In this document: piece by piece, positions 1-8,439 of the stretch
How positions within the stretch are numbered: position 1 is the stretch's first letter
Layout: every line of letters starts with the position of its first letter
Source of the DNA: Microbacterium maritypicum MF109
GTDB lineage: Bacteria > Actinomycetota > Actinomycetes > Actinomycetales > Microbacteriaceae
NCBI RefSeq assembly: GCF_000455825.1
Contig: NZ_ATAO01000228.1
Location: 110,537 to 174,536, forward strand
Reading direction: 5' to 3'
Length of the DNA stretch: 64,000 bases
Notes under the pieces: generated by a model
What the model was told of the DNA's origin: nothing
The model's input: only the letters and a program-made list of their open reading frames with translations
Databases searched by the model: none
Program-made: the position numbers and the translations under genes

Positions 1-1344
1 GCGGCCCCCACCGCCCCCTCCGCCCCGAACTCGAAGCTGAAGCGGGTCGTCGCGGCCTCCATGGCCGGCACGGTCGTGGAGTGGTACGAGTTCTTCCTCT
101 ACGCCACCGCGGCCAGCCTGGTGTTCGGCACCTACTTCTTCCCCGCAACCGGTTCTCCCCTCGACGGGATCATCGCGGCCTTCGTCACCTACGCGATCGG
201 ATTCATCGCGCGTCCGCTCGGCGGCATCGTCTTCGGGCAGATCGGCGACCGGTTCGGCCGCAAGCCCACCCTGCAGGCGACGATCATCATCGTCGGCGCA
301 GCGACGTTCCTGATGGGGTGCCTCCCCGGGTTCCAGAGCATCGGCTACTGGGCGCCCGCCCTGCTGGTGGCGCTGCGCTTCCTCCAGGGCTTCGCCGTGG
401 GCGGGGAGTGGGGCGGCGCCGTGCTGCTGGTCGCCGAGCAGAGCCCCGACCGCTCGCGTTCGTTCTGGTCGAGCTGGCCGCAGGCCGCCGTGCCCGTGGG
501 CAACCTGCTCGCCACCCTCGTGCTGCTCGTGAGCTCATGGGTGATGAGCTCGGCCGCCTTCCTCGAATGGGGCTGGCGCATCGCCTTCTGGTTGTCGGCG
601 GTGATCGTGCTGGTCGGCTTCTACATCCGCCGTCACGTCGAAGAGGCGCCGATCTTCCTCGAGGCCAAGGCGCAGGTCGAGGCGGAGAAGGCCACGTCGT
701 ACGGTGTCGTCGAGGTGCTGCGCCGCTATCCGAAGGGCATCCTGCAGGCGATGGGCATCCGCTTCGCCGAGAACATCGTCTACTACATCGTCGTCAGCTT
801 CACGATCGTCTACCTGAAGACGGTGCACGAATACGACACGAGTCAGTTGCTGCTCGCGTTGCTCATCGCGCACGTCGTGCACTTCGCGATCATCCCGCAG
901 CTGGGGCGTCTCGCCGACCGGTGGGGGCGTAAGCCCGTCTACCTCACCGGCGCGATCCTCAGCGCGACCTGGGCGTTCTTCGCCTTCCCGATGTTCGACA
1001 CCCTCAACCCGGTCCTCATCGTGCTGGCCGTGACCATCGGGCTCTGCTTCCACGCCTTCATGTACGCCCCGCAGCCGGCGGTGATGGCGGAACTGTTCCC
1101 CACGCGGATGCGGTACTCGGGCGTCTCCCTCGGCTCCCAGGTCACCGCGATCCTCGCCGGCTCGCTCGCCCCGATCCTCGCGATCCAGTGGCTGCGCGAC
1201 TTCGGATCCTGGTTGCCGATCGCGATCTACATCGTCATCGCCTGCGTCGTGACCGCCATCGCCGTGGTGTCGTTGCGCGAGACGAAGGGCATCTCGCTGC
1301 AGGCCATCGATGACGCCGATGCCGCCCGTGCGGCCGCGGCCTGA
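1..1344 (+). CDS. MFS transporter, metabolite:H+ symporter type (5' partial)
   Basis: This is a major facilitator protein of the metabolite:H+ symporter (MHS) type, probably a proton-coupled importer of an organic acid in the cytoplasmic membrane. The frame is open from base 1 through an ATG at 61, so the true start lies outside the window. The family-typical VVEWYEFFLYATAASLVF stretch begins just after 61. The loop 2-3 motif GDRFGRKPT is present, a related RLADRWGRKP lies in the second half, and ETKG sits at the C-terminus. About twelve hydrophobic segments fit the fold. An SDR dehydrogenase gene follows 18 bp downstream, so the substrate may be a hydroxy acid such as 3-hydroxybutyrate; this is inferred from context only. 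Confidence 0.88.
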   Translation, partial: AAPTAPSAPNSKLKRVVAASMAGTVVEWYEFFLYATAASLVFGTYFFPATGSPLDGIIAAFVTYAIGFIARPLGGIVFGQIGDRFGRKPTLQATIIIVGAATFLMGCLPGFQSIGYWAPALLVALRFLQGFAVGGEWGGAVLLVAEQSPDRSRSFWSSWPQAAVPVGNLLATLVLLVSSWVMSSAAFLEWGWRIAFWLSAVIVLVGFYIRRHVEEAPIFLEAKAQVEAEKATSYGVVEVLRRYPKGILQAMGIRFAENIVYYIVVSFTIVYLKTVHEYDTSQLLLALLIAHVVHFAIIPQLGRLADRWGRKPVYLTGAILSATWAFFAFPMFDTLNPVLIVLAVTIGLCFHAFMYAPQPAVMAELFPTRMRYSGVSLGSQVTAILAGSLAPILAIQWLRDFGSWLPIAIYIVIACVVTAIAVVSLRETKGISLQAIDDADAARAAAA

Positions 1345-1362
1345 CATGCGAAGGAGTACGAC

Positions 1363-2109
1363 ATGACCGATCTGCATGGACGCAGGGCGCTCGTCACGGG
1401 TGGGGCGAGCGGGATCGGGGCGGCCTGCGCCCGTGAGCTCGCTTCGGCGGGCGCCCGGGTCACGGTCGCCGATGTCGACCGTGCGTCCGCGGAGGCGCTC
1501 GCGGCGGAGATCGGCGGAGAGGCGTGGCACGTTGACCTCTCCGACCTCGGGGCGCTGGCCGATGCCCGCATCGACGTCGACATCCTCGTCAACAATGCGG
1601 GAGTGCAGCACGTGAGCCCGATCGAGGACTTCGCGCCGGAGCGGTTCTCCTTCATCCTGCGGCTCATGCTCGAGGCGCCGTTCCTGCTCATCCGGGCCGC
1701 CCTCCCCGGAATGTACGACCGGGGCTTCGGACGGGTGATCAACGTGTCGAGCGTGCACGGCTTGCGCGCCTCCGCCTACAAAGCGGCGTACGTCGCAGCG
1801 AAGCACGGCTTGGAGGGGCTGTCGAAGGTGACGGCGCTGGAGGGCGGGCCCCGAGGTGTGACGAGCAACTGCATCGACCCGGGCTACGTGCGCACGCCCC
1901 TCGTCGAGAAGCAGATCGCCGATCAGGCCCGCGTGCACGGGATCCCCGAGGAAGAGGTCCTCGCGACCGTGATGCTCATCGAGTCCGCCATCAAGAGGCT
2001 CGTCGAGCCGAGCGAGGTCGCCTCGCTCGCGCTGTGGCTCGCCGGTGACTCCGCGGGGATGGTCACCGGGGCCAGCTACACGATCGACGGCGGCTGGTCG
2101 GCCCGCTGA
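1363..2109 (+). CDS. SDR-family 3-hydroxybutyrate dehydrogenase-like oxidoreductase
   Basis: This is a 248-residue classical short-chain dehydrogenase that should oxidise a secondary alcohol with NAD(P)+. The cofactor motif TGGASGIG lies at residues 12-19 and NNAG at 77-80. The catalytic Ser is about residue 130, with Tyr143 and Lys147 in YxxxK. The C-terminal half (GYVRTPLVEKQI and the final TIDGGW) resembles D-3-hydroxybutyrate dehydrogenases, which make acetoacetate. The start is preceded by AAGGAG. It lies 18 bp after the MHS transporter gene, so uptake and oxidation of one substrate is a reasonable inference. The substrate itself is not proven by sequence. Confidence 0.85.
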   Translation: MTDLHGRRALVTGGASGIGAACARELASAGARVTVADVDRASAEALAAEIGGEAWHVDLSDLGALADARIDVDILVNNAGVQHVSPIEDFAPERFSFILRLMLEAPFLLIRAALPGMYDRGFGRVINVSSVHGLRASAYKAAYVAAKHGLEGLSKVTALEGGPRGVTSNCIDPGYVRTPLVEKQIADQARVHGIPEEEVLATVMLIESAIKRLVEPSEVASLALWLAGDSAGMVTGASYTIDGGWSAR

Positions 2110-2118
2110 GGGCGTGCT

Positions 2119-2400
2119 TCAGCCGTTGAGGCGCTCGGTGAGATGCACGGTCACCTCGTCGCCGTCGCCCTTTCCGATGCGCGTGCGGATGGGGGCGGCG
2201 ACCGGGAGCTTGTGGGTGCCGTCGCCGAGCGCCATGAAGGCGCCGCGGAAGGGCTCGCCGTCGATGGTGCCCGCGACCTTGACGAGTCCTCGTGTGCCGA
2301 AGATGGTCGCGGAGTCGTCCAGCTGCACGCAGGTCCAGGTGTCGCCTTCGCGAACCTTTCCGAGGGTGGCCGTGAATGTGATGTCGAGGGGGCTGCTCAT
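2119..2400 (-). CDS. DUF1905 domain protein
   Basis: This 93-residue soluble protein matches the DUF1905 family. It has the typical GLVKVAGTIDGEPFRGAFM core and the GDGTHKLPV and GDGDEVTVHL elements, which in the family form a small beta barrel. The function is unknown. The gene is complete, has an AGGAG-like ribosome site (read as CTCCTTT on the plus strand) and lies 16 bp after the small membrane gene that starts at 2797, so the two are probably co-transcribed. Its 3' end converges on the SDR gene with an 8-bp gap. Confidence 0.8.
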   Translation of the reverse strand: MSSPLDITFTATLGKVREGDTWTCVQLDDSATIFGTRGLVKVAGTIDGEPFRGAFMALGDGTHKLPVAAPIRTRIGKGDGDEVTVHLTERLNG

Positions 2401-2416
2401 GTGCCTCTCCTTTCGG

Positions 2417-2797
2417 TCAGACGAACGATCCGACGATCGCTCCGATGATGACGAGCTTGAGGATCCAGTCGAGCAGGTGCACGCCCGCTGCCGGCAGCGC
2501 GGTGTTCTCGTGCACGACGCCGCCCATGAGCAGGACGAGAGGGAGTGTGCACAGCGCCAGTCCGAGGAGCGACCCGGAACCGGCGCCGTGCCAGCCGGCT
2601 GCGATCATCAGCCCGGCCACGAGGCAGGAGACGATGAGGCTGCGCAGGACCACCGATGCCATCTGTGCGGCGGCGGGGAGGCCGGGTCGAGGAGTGCTCG
2701 TCCGAGAGATGAGCGCGGAGACCGGGGGCACGGCGTAGAGCAGAGCGCTCGCGATGAACGATGCCACCGTGGCGAGGACGATTGCCGGAACGATCAT
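2417..2797 (-). CDS. Small four-helix membrane protein, DUF1761-like
   Basis: This is a 126-residue integral membrane protein with about four hydrophobic helices (residues 3-25, 47-68, 74-95 and 107-125) and a conserved-looking VVHENTALPAAGVHLLDW segment between the last two. Length and topology resemble DUF1761 proteins, but the assignment is tentative. The ATG at 2797 is chosen because AAAGGAGG lies just upstream; a longer frame upstream would run through the operator region and the TetR start. It is divergent from the TetR gene at 2874 and is the likely regulated target together with the DUF1905 gene. Confidence 0.7.
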   Translation of the reverse strand: MIVPAIVLATVASFIASALLYAVPPVSALISRTSTPRPGLPAAAQMASVVLRSLIVSCLVAGLMIAAGWHGAGSGSLLGLALCTLPLVLLMGGVVHENTALPAAGVHLLDWILKLVIIGAIVGSFV

Positions 2798-2809
2798 GTC
2801 GGCCTCCTT

Positions 2810-2862
2810 TAGTACTTGTTGGTACTCAAAGTATGCCCAACAGGGGAAACTGTCAAGTACTA
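2810..2862. promoter_or_regulatory. Divergent promoter region with TetR operator-like repeats
   Basis: The 76-bp gap between the membrane gene and the TetR gene holds TAGTACTTG at 2810-2818 and its exact reverse complement CAAGTACTA at 2854-2862. A second half-site makes a nearer palindrome: AGTAC (2811-2815), six bases, GTACT (2822-2826). Symmetric AGTACT elements between divergent genes fit autoregulation by the TetR protein and repression of the membrane gene. Confidence 0.65.
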
Positions 2863-2873
2863 AACTGAACGAC

Positions 2874-3503
2874 ATGACCGCGATGACTCGAACGCCTGGA
2901 CGTCCGGCCGGTCGCACGGGCGAAGCGCTGCTCGATACCGCCCGTGATGTCTTCCTCGAGTTCGGATACGCGGGGGCATCGATGGACGAGGTCGCCAAGC
3001 GCGCCCGCATCTCGAAGGCGTCCCTCTATCGGGAGCATGCGTCGAAGTCGGCGCTGTATGCCGCCGTCGTCCGGCATTGGGCGCTCGCCGGCCGTGATGC
3101 CATGAGACCGGCTCTCGAAGCGGTGAGGGCGCATCCCGACCTGAGGGAGGGGCTCGTCGCACTCGGCGAGACGATGCGGGCCGGGATGCTGAGCGCGCCG
3201 GTGGTGGCGATGCGTCGACTGGTCATCGCCGAGGCGGCCGCGCATCCGGAGGTCGCGAGGGACTACCTGGCGCAGAGCTGGGACGCGAATATACGCAATC
3301 TCGCAGACGCGATGATCGATCTCTCCGACGCGCACGGTCTGACCGTCGACGACGCCGACGCACTCGCGAGCGAGTTCACTTGGCTGGTCGTGGGCGCACC
3401 TTTGAACGCCGGCCTCTTGGGTGTGGAGACAGGTGAGCCACCGGTGGCCAGAGCCGTCGATCTGTTCTTGGCGGGCTACCTCCCTCGCGAGGACCGCGGG
3501 TAA
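2874..3503 (+). CDS. TetR family transcriptional regulator
   Basis: This is a 209-residue TetR-type repressor. The N-terminal helix-turn-helix at about residues 18-60 includes ALLDTARDVFLEFGYAGAS and the recognition part ISKASLYREHASKSALY. The rest is a helical ligand and dimer domain of the AcrR_C type. The ATG at 2874 puts the start after the AGTACT repeats; an ATG 120 bp upstream would encode the promoter region. It probably controls the divergent small membrane gene and itself through those repeats. The ligand is not predictable. Confidence 0.9.
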   Translation: MTAMTRTPGRPAGRTGEALLDTARDVFLEFGYAGASMDEVAKRARISKASLYREHASKSALYAAVVRHWALAGRDAMRPALEAVRAHPDLREGLVALGETMRAGMLSAPVVAMRRLVIAEAAAHPEVARDYLAQSWDANIRNLADAMIDLSDAHGLTVDDADALASEFTWLVVGAPLNAGLLGVETGEPPVARAVDLFLAGYLPREDRG

Positions 3504-3829
3504 GCAAGCGCATTCGCCCGAATGGATGCAACGGGTTGCAACCTCGCCCGGTATACCATTTGGCCATACGCCCAGCAGCGTCAGTCCCCAGCTGACCGTG
3601 GGCGGGGCGGCTCAGCCGTCATGCGGAGGGAGAGTGGATCTCTTTTCGATCCCGAGGGGGGATGGGGTGGGAGCTCGGTCCCCAGCCGGCACCCACCCCC
3701 ACACTCGGCCCTCCGCCTCTCTCCGCCCGTCGGCTCAGCTCGGCTCGTTCCGTCGGCTCGGTTCCGTCGGCCTCTGTTCCGTCGGCTCGGTTCCGTCGGC
3801 CTCCGTTCGGTCGGCTCCGTGGAATGGGT
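3504..3829. other. Intergenic region, no gene seen
   Basis: This 326-bp gap separates the TetR gene from the convergent unknown membrane gene. It holds two perfect palindromes, GGTTGCAACC (3534-3543) and GGTATACC (3550-3557), then a possible hairpin with 8-bp arms (3664-3671 and 3692-3699), then the tandem repeat at 3747-3818. I see no credible coding frame: the open frames here are made of the repeat and have no ribosome site. Confidence 0.6.
3747..3818. repeat. Short tandem repeat, 29-bp unit with 14/15-bp subunits
   Basis: Five consecutive subunits share the core GTTCCGTCGGC (the last has one change): 3747-3760, 3761-3775, 3776-3789, 3790-3804 and 3805-3818. They alternate 14 and 15 bp, so a 29-bp unit is repeated two and a half times. 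The repeat stops 11 bp before the stop codon of the gene ending at 3830. Confidence 0.85.
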
Positions 3830-4930
3830 TCAGTACAGTCGGCTGACGATCCAGAAGCCGATGACCGCGATCACGATGACGACCGGCACCCAGGTGCCGC
3901 CGCGCTTGAGCCGTCGGCCCTGCGGCGCGACGCCGGGAGGCGGGGTGAGCAGCCCGGCCGGGGGAGCGAACGGCAATGAGCGAGTCGGCGCCGGCGCCGA
4001 GGCGAGCGATCCGGTCTCGGCCACGAGCCGCTCATCGCGCCACCGCGTCCATTGATCGAACTTCGTCAGCAGGGCTCCGACGGTGCCGAAGAGCCAGGCC
4101 CAGGTGGCGGGATCGAGGGTCGAGACCTTCCGTTGCGTGTAGAGGAACAGCCAGTCGTCGACGATCTCCACGTCGAGCTCGGCGGCGTTGTCGATGAACC
4201 TCGCCATGATGTCTGGCGTGAAGAGATAGAGGGCATCGCGTTCGTACCCCTCAGGGCAGTAGAGCGTGAAGTGCCGATCGAAGTCGCCCTCGAGGGACAG
4301 GCGCTGGCTTCGCTGGAACGATGCCGGCAGGTTCGAGCCGAAGCCGTTGTTGCCCGTGGCGTCGAGCACGATGTTCGGCAGCGGCACGTCGAGCTTCACG
4401 GCCACGTATCCCCACCGGTAGGTCGTGGAGTTCTTTCCCGACTGCACCGTGTACTGGTAGTTGCCGAACTCGACGAAGCGCGGGCGGGTGCCGCGGATCA
4501 GATCGGTGGACTGCCGTGCGCGGCCGAGATGGAAGATCATCCCGGGCAGGGGTGGGTCGGCGACCTTCGGCTCGTAGGTCATTCCGTTCGCCTGGGCGAA
4601 GCTGTGCAGTCGATATCGCCGGGCCTGCGCGTTGCGCACCCCCAACCAGATCATCACTCCCACCGCGGCGAGGAGGAGCACGATCAGCACGAGGGGGATC
4701 GCCGCGGCGGCGGGCGAGTCGCCGAAGGACGCCAGACTCAGGGTGACGCCGACGAGGAGCGGGAGCATCACGACCGCGAAGATCGCTGCCGCGACGATGC
4801 CGATGACCGTGGACGCCGTCACGCCGCCCGTCGGTCGCGAACGGAGTTCGGCGGCGAAGGCGCGCACCGCAGCGGGATCCACCGCATCGGTGAGCGGGCG
4901 CGCGTCGAAGGGCGGCTGCGGGGAGGTCAC
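3830..4930 (-). CDS. Unknown membrane protein with three predicted TM segments
   Basis: This is a 366-residue protein of unknown function. Two hydrophobic helices lie near the N-terminus (about residues 38-62 and 72-95). A roughly 200-residue soluble domain follows (containing SFAQANGMTYEPKV and YWGY-like strands), then a Pro-rich linker and a C-terminal helix ending VIAVIGFWIVSRLY. It has the general look of actinobacterial DUF3137-type proteins, but I do not assign it. The GTG at 4930 is chosen because it overlaps the stop of the upstream gene (GTGA, 4927-4930), which implies translational coupling; longer readings enter the upstream gene out of frame. Confidence 0.75.
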   Translation of the reverse strand: MTSPQPPFDARPLTDAVDPAAVRAFAAELRSRPTGGVTASTVIGIVAAAIFAVVMLPLLVGVTLSLASFGDSPAAAAIPLVLIVLLLAAVGVMIWLGVRNAQARRYRLHSFAQANGMTYEPKVADPPLPGMIFHLGRARQSTDLIRGTRPRFVEFGNYQYTVQSGKNSTTYRWGYVAVKLDVPLPNIVLDATGNNGFGSNLPASFQRSQRLSLEGDFDRHFTLYCPEGYERDALYLFTPDIMARFIDNAAELDVEIVDDWLFLYTQRKVSTLDPATWAWLFGTVGALLTKFDQWTRWRDERLVAETGSLASAPAPTRSLPFAPPAGLLTPPPGVAPQGRRLKRGGTWVPVVIVIAVIGFWIVSRLY

Positions 4931-5895
4931 CGGTTCACCGCATCGGCGTCCCACGTGAGGGCGGCCCCTTCGGGAAGAGGGAGCGCCTCCAGCTGTTCGT
5001 CCGCGCAGAGCGCCTCGATCAGGGCAGGCGAGCCGGCCACGATCGTCGAGTCGTAGTCGACCTCGCTCACCATCACCCAGGCACGATCCTCGGGCCAGAG
5101 GATGCTCGGGCTCTGGCCCGATGGCGGGAATCCGTGCTCCTCGGCGGGGAGATCGCGCCACGGCACGTGCAGCACCCACTCCGGGTCGGCGAATGCGCGC
5201 GGCGGAGCGGAGAACAGCACGTGGTCGCGCCCCGGCAGATCGAGCCGAGGCCCCTCCGAGATCTCCCGCGAGAGGATGCCCTCTTGCCAGGTGGGCCGAC
5301 GGAAGACGTTGTTGAACGGGTCGTGCGCGCTGCGCTCGAGCATCGCCTGATGGTTCGGATCGTCGGTGAAGGTCAGGAAGGAGCGGGAGGGTGTGACACC
5401 GAAGAAGCCCAGCAGCCCCCCTCGCCCCTCCCAGAGCGCGGCGAAGCCCGCATCCGGGGTCTGAGTGTGGTCCACGAGGTGAGCGGCGATGGCCGCCAGA
5501 AGGGTCGGATCGAGCTCACTCTCCATCGGGGCGGTGAACTCGCGACCGTCCGGGGCGATCCGCGTGCGCCAGTCGCCGTCGGGCGGGGTGCGCACGATCC
5601 GCTGCCATTGCGCGAGCGGATGCAGGACCGTGCCGAATGCCGCGGCGGTCTGCGCCCAGGAGACGGGCTCGTCGACGAACTCGGCCATGAGTGCGCGCTG
5701 CTCGGGCTCTGGCATGCGCACCAGCTCGTCAGCCGTCGGGATCGTCCGGCCGGGCAGCGACCGGGCGATCGCCGGATGGAAGATGCGTGCGTACGCAGGG
5801 AAACCACGGGGCACCACCCCGTGCATGGTCTCGTAGTCTGCGTCGAGCCGCTCGCGCAGCCACGCTCCCGCCGAGGGATCGGACATCCACTCCAT
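4927..5895 (-). CDS. Conserved hypothetical protein
   Basis: This is a 322-residue soluble protein with no signal peptide or membrane segment. It is Trp- and Pro-rich, with elements such as GWF-like LLGFFGVTPSRSFLTFTD and a C-terminal EVDYDSTIVAGSPALIEAL. I do not recognise the family. It is the first gene of a two-gene minus-strand unit and is coupled by a 4-bp overlap to the three-TM membrane gene, so the two products probably act together. A short divergent promoter region (5896-5975) separates it from the Pr6Pr membrane gene. Confidence 0.75.
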   Translation of the reverse strand: MEWMSDPSAGAWLRERLDADYETMHGVVPRGFPAYARIFHPAIARSLPGRTIPTADELVRMPEPEQRALMAEFVDEPVSWAQTAAAFGTVLHPLAQWQRIVRTPPDGDWRTRIAPDGREFTAPMESELDPTLLAAIAAHLVDHTQTPDAGFAALWEGRGGLLGFFGVTPSRSFLTFTDDPNHQAMLERSAHDPFNNVFRRPTWQEGILSREISEGPRLDLPGRDHVLFSAPPRAFADPEWVLHVPWRDLPAEEHGFPPSGQSPSILWPEDRAWVMVSEVDYDSTIVAGSPALIEALCADEQLEALPLPEGAALTWDADAVNR

Positions 5896-5975
5896 GCCCC
5901 CACGCTACCCGGCACATCGCGGCGCGCAGTGTCGGCGGACACCGGGCGTGCAGAGAGCGGCTCTAGGCTGACGGC

Positions 5976-6653
5976 GTGGAGACCGGGAGAAGGACCGTCG
6001 CGCCGCGATCCTCCGTCGCGCTGCGGCCCGCTCCCGCGTGGGAGCTCTCCCGCATTCTGATCGGCATCGCGGTCGTCGGAATCCTCGTATACGCCTATGC
6101 CCTGCGCATCGCCGTCGGAGACGTGAATCCGTTCGACTACTTCGGGTACTTCACGAATCTGACCGGTCTGATCGCGGCAGGCGTCCTGATCGGCACCGGA
6201 TTCCTCGGTGTGAGCGGCCGACGGGCTCCGTCCTGGCTCACCCTGCTGCGCGGCCTCGTGACCGCGTACCTGATCGTCGTCGGCGTGATCTACAACGTGC
6301 TCGTCCCGGGCACCGGCTCGGCGCCGCCCTGGGTGAGCGTCGTCCTGCACGTCGTCTTCCCCGTGGTCGTCGTGCTCGACTGGCTGCTGGTCGGCGATCG
6401 CCCGCGCCTGCCGTGGCGCCTGCTGTGGTTGCTGTTGCCGTACCCCGTGATGTGGCTGATCGTGGTGCTCCTGCGTGGCGTGACGGACGGGTGGGTTCCG
6501 TACGGTTTCCTGCTCCCGGAGCGGGGCCCGCTGTCGCTGCTGCTCCACATCGTCGTCCTGCTCGCCGCCGTTCTGCTCGCCGGAGTCCTGGTCTGGTCCG
6601 CCAGCCGATTCCGCGGCGTGTGGAGCGCCGGTCGTGGCATCGACCGCACCTGA
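5976..6653 (+). CDS. Pr6Pr family membrane protein
   Basis: This is a 225-residue polytopic membrane protein with about six helices. The family features are FDYFGYFTNLTGLIAAG near residue 50 (the family has FxYFTxxSN) and the YPVMWLIVVLLRG..DGWVPYGFL pattern near residues 150-175. Pr6Pr proteins are conserved in actinobacteria and distantly related to FAR-17a/AIG1; their function is unknown. The start is GTG at 5976. A TAGGCT hexamer ends only 7 bp upstream, so the transcript may be nearly leaderless. Confidence 0.82.
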   Translation: METGRRTVAPRSSVALRPAPAWELSRILIGIAVVGILVYAYALRIAVGDVNPFDYFGYFTNLTGLIAAGVLIGTGFLGVSGRRAPSWLTLLRGLVTAYLIVVGVIYNVLVPGTGSAPPWVSVVLHVVFPVVVVLDWLLVGDRPRLPWRLLWLLLPYPVMWLIVVLLRGVTDGWVPYGFLLPERGPLSLLLHIVVLLAAVLLAGVLVWSASRFRGVWSAGRGIDRT

Positions 6654-6739
6654 TCCGACCCGGTGCTGTGCTGTCCCGGGCCGGGCACTACGGTAGGAAC
6701 CGCGTCACGCGAGCCGATGGTGGTTGGGGGAGAGTCCGA

Positions 6740-7753
6740 ATGCTGAATCAGGCCGAAGCGGTGTCCGGCGAGAGGGTCTTCCGCAGGCACCCGCTCCGCT
6801 CGGCCGTCGGGGCGATCATGCTCTCGGTGGTGCTCTCTGCGGCGACGCTCTTCCTTCTCCCGAGGTTCCTGCCCGCCACCATGAAGATCTCGACCCGCGG
6901 CGTCGTGGTGCTCGTGGTCGCGATCGCGCTGACCATCGCCGTGTTCACCGGCTTCTTCTGGTTCCGCAACATCCGGATCGTGGTGCGTCCCCATGAGGTC
7001 GAGATCGGCAAGGCGGGCAGTCGTGAGACGTTCGCACGGGCGACGACCGCCTTCCGCGCGAAGATCACCGAGCACCGCACGAACGGACTGCCCAGCGGCA
7101 CCACGCGTGCGTTGATCGTTCACAGCGGCGACCGGGAGATCACGATCGAGCTCCCCGGCTATTCGAGGCCGATGTTCAACGAGCTGATGGCGACGCTCAA
7201 TCCGATCGCGCAGCCGGTGTTCGACGATCCCGTCGCCGCCGCGCGCGCCGGGGCCCAGCTGCCGACGCAGTTCGCGATCGACGGCGGGGGCGAGCGGCGC
7301 CTGGCGACGCGGATCACCATCGCCGCTGTCGTGTTCCTCGTCGTCGCGATCGCTGTCGGGCTGCTCGTGGCGGTGCCCGGTTTCGTCGAGAGCGAGCTCT
7401 CGGCCCTCATCCTGCTCGCCCCGTTCGCGGCACTCGCCGCCATCGGGTTCGGGATCGGGGCGGTGCAGCGACGACGCCTGGTGCGGTCGATTCCCGCCCA
7501 CGTCTCCGTCGATGGTCAGGGCATCCGCATCGACGGCGTCGACACCCCCTACTCGCAGCTCACCCGCATCTGGCTGACTCCGCCCGCGTACCCGGTCAAG
7601 CGCCTCCGCCTCGAGCGTGCCGGCGGCAAGGCCACGACGCACCTGCTCGCTTCCTCGCGCGTGGGCATCACCCCGGACTACGGCGATCTCCTCCTGGCGG
7701 TACGTGCCAGGACGGCGCATCTGCCCGGCCTGCTCTCCCTGGATCTCGAGTGA
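6740..7753 (+). CDS. Predicted membrane protein, unknown function
   Basis: This is a 337-residue protein with two pairs of hydrophobic helices (about residues 18-40 and 50-72, then 185-210 and 215-240), each pair followed by a beta-rich cytoplasmic segment (for example RNIRIVVRPHEVEIGK). The arrangement suggests bacterial PH-like domains on a membrane anchor, but this is inferred from pattern only. ATG 6740 is chosen for the GGGGGAGAG ribosome site just upstream. Its stop overlaps the GTG start of the acetyltransferase gene by 4 bp. Confidence 0.75.
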   Translation: MLNQAEAVSGERVFRRHPLRSAVGAIMLSVVLSAATLFLLPRFLPATMKISTRGVVVLVVAIALTIAVFTGFFWFRNIRIVVRPHEVEIGKAGSRETFARATTAFRAKITEHRTNGLPSGTTRALIVHSGDREITIELPGYSRPMFNELMATLNPIAQPVFDDPVAAARAGAQLPTQFAIDGGGERRLATRITIAAVVFLVVAIAVGLLVAVPGFVESELSALILLAPFAALAAIGFGIGAVQRRRLVRSIPAHVSVDGQGIRIDGVDTPYSQLTRIWLTPPAYPVKRLRLERAGGKATTHLLASSRVGITPDYGDLLLAVRARTAHLPGLLSLDLE

Positions 7754-8364
7754 CGGCGCCGGAGCAGGGGCCGGTGCCGGTGCCGGAGCCGGCGAGGTTC
7801 GCCCCCGAGTACCCGATCCGCACGGAGCGGCTGCTCCTGCGCCCGATCGCCCCCGCCGATGCCGTCGCGATGCACGTGTACAAGTCGGATCCGGATGCCG
7901 TGCGATACGTGCCGTATCCACCGCTGGAGCTGGCCGACGTCGAACGGCGCATCGCCACCACCTGGTCGAACACGCGGTTCACGAAGGAGGGCGACGCTGT
8001 CTCCCTCGCCGTCGAGGAGTGTGCGTCCGGAGCCCTGGTCGGCGACGTGGTGCTGTTCTGGCGCAGCGAGAACGACCGATCCGGCGAGGTCGGATACATC
8101 TTCGACCCGCGGGCTGGTGGTCGGGGCTATGCGACCGAGGCGGTCGACGCGCTCCTCGCCCTCGGTTTCGACGGCCTGGGTCTGCACCGCATCGTCGCGC
8201 GGCTCGATGAGCGCAACACGTCATCCGCGCGGGTCGCCGAGAGGCTCGGCTTCCGACGCGAGGCGCGGTTCGTGGAGAGCGAGTGGTTCAAGGACGAGTG
8301 GACGACCCTGCTCGTCTACGCCCTCCTCGGCGACGAATGGCGCGGACGCCGTGGGCGGAGGTAG
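7750..8364 (+). CDS. GNAT family N-acetyltransferase (RimJ/RimL-like)
   Basis: This 204-residue GNAT enzyme is predicted to transfer acetyl from acetyl-CoA to an amine, possibly a protein N-terminus. The RimJ/RimL pattern is clear: IRTERLLLRPIAPADA at the start, the beta4 region GEVGYIFDP, the acetyl-CoA loop RAGGRGYATEAV, and the C-terminal GLHRIVARLDERNTSSARV followed by LGFRREARF. The GTG start at 7750 overlaps the upstream stop (GTGA). It ends just before a strong bidirectional terminator. Confidence 0.9.
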   Translation: MTAPEQGPVPVPEPARFAPEYPIRTERLLLRPIAPADAVAMHVYKSDPDAVRYVPYPPLELADVERRIATTWSNTRFTKEGDAVSLAVEECASGALVGDVVLFWRSENDRSGEVGYIFDPRAGGRGYATEAVDALLALGFDGLGLHRIVARLDERNTSSARVAERLGFRREARFVESEWFKDEWTTLLVYALLGDEWRGRRGRR

Positions 8365-8392
8365 CGGGCGGAGATAGCGGGCGGAGATGACC

Positions 8393-8427
8393 GGGACGGC
8401 GTGCGATCACTGATCGCACGCCGTCCC
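8393..8427. terminator. Bidirectional terminator-like hairpin
   Basis: GGGACGGCGTGCGATC (8393-8408) pairs perfectly with GATCGCACGCCGTCCC (8412-8427) around a 3-base loop. It sits between the convergent acetyltransferase and sulfatase genes and probably ends both transcripts. Confidence 0.85.
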
Positions 8428-8439
8428 GAAGCCCTCCCG

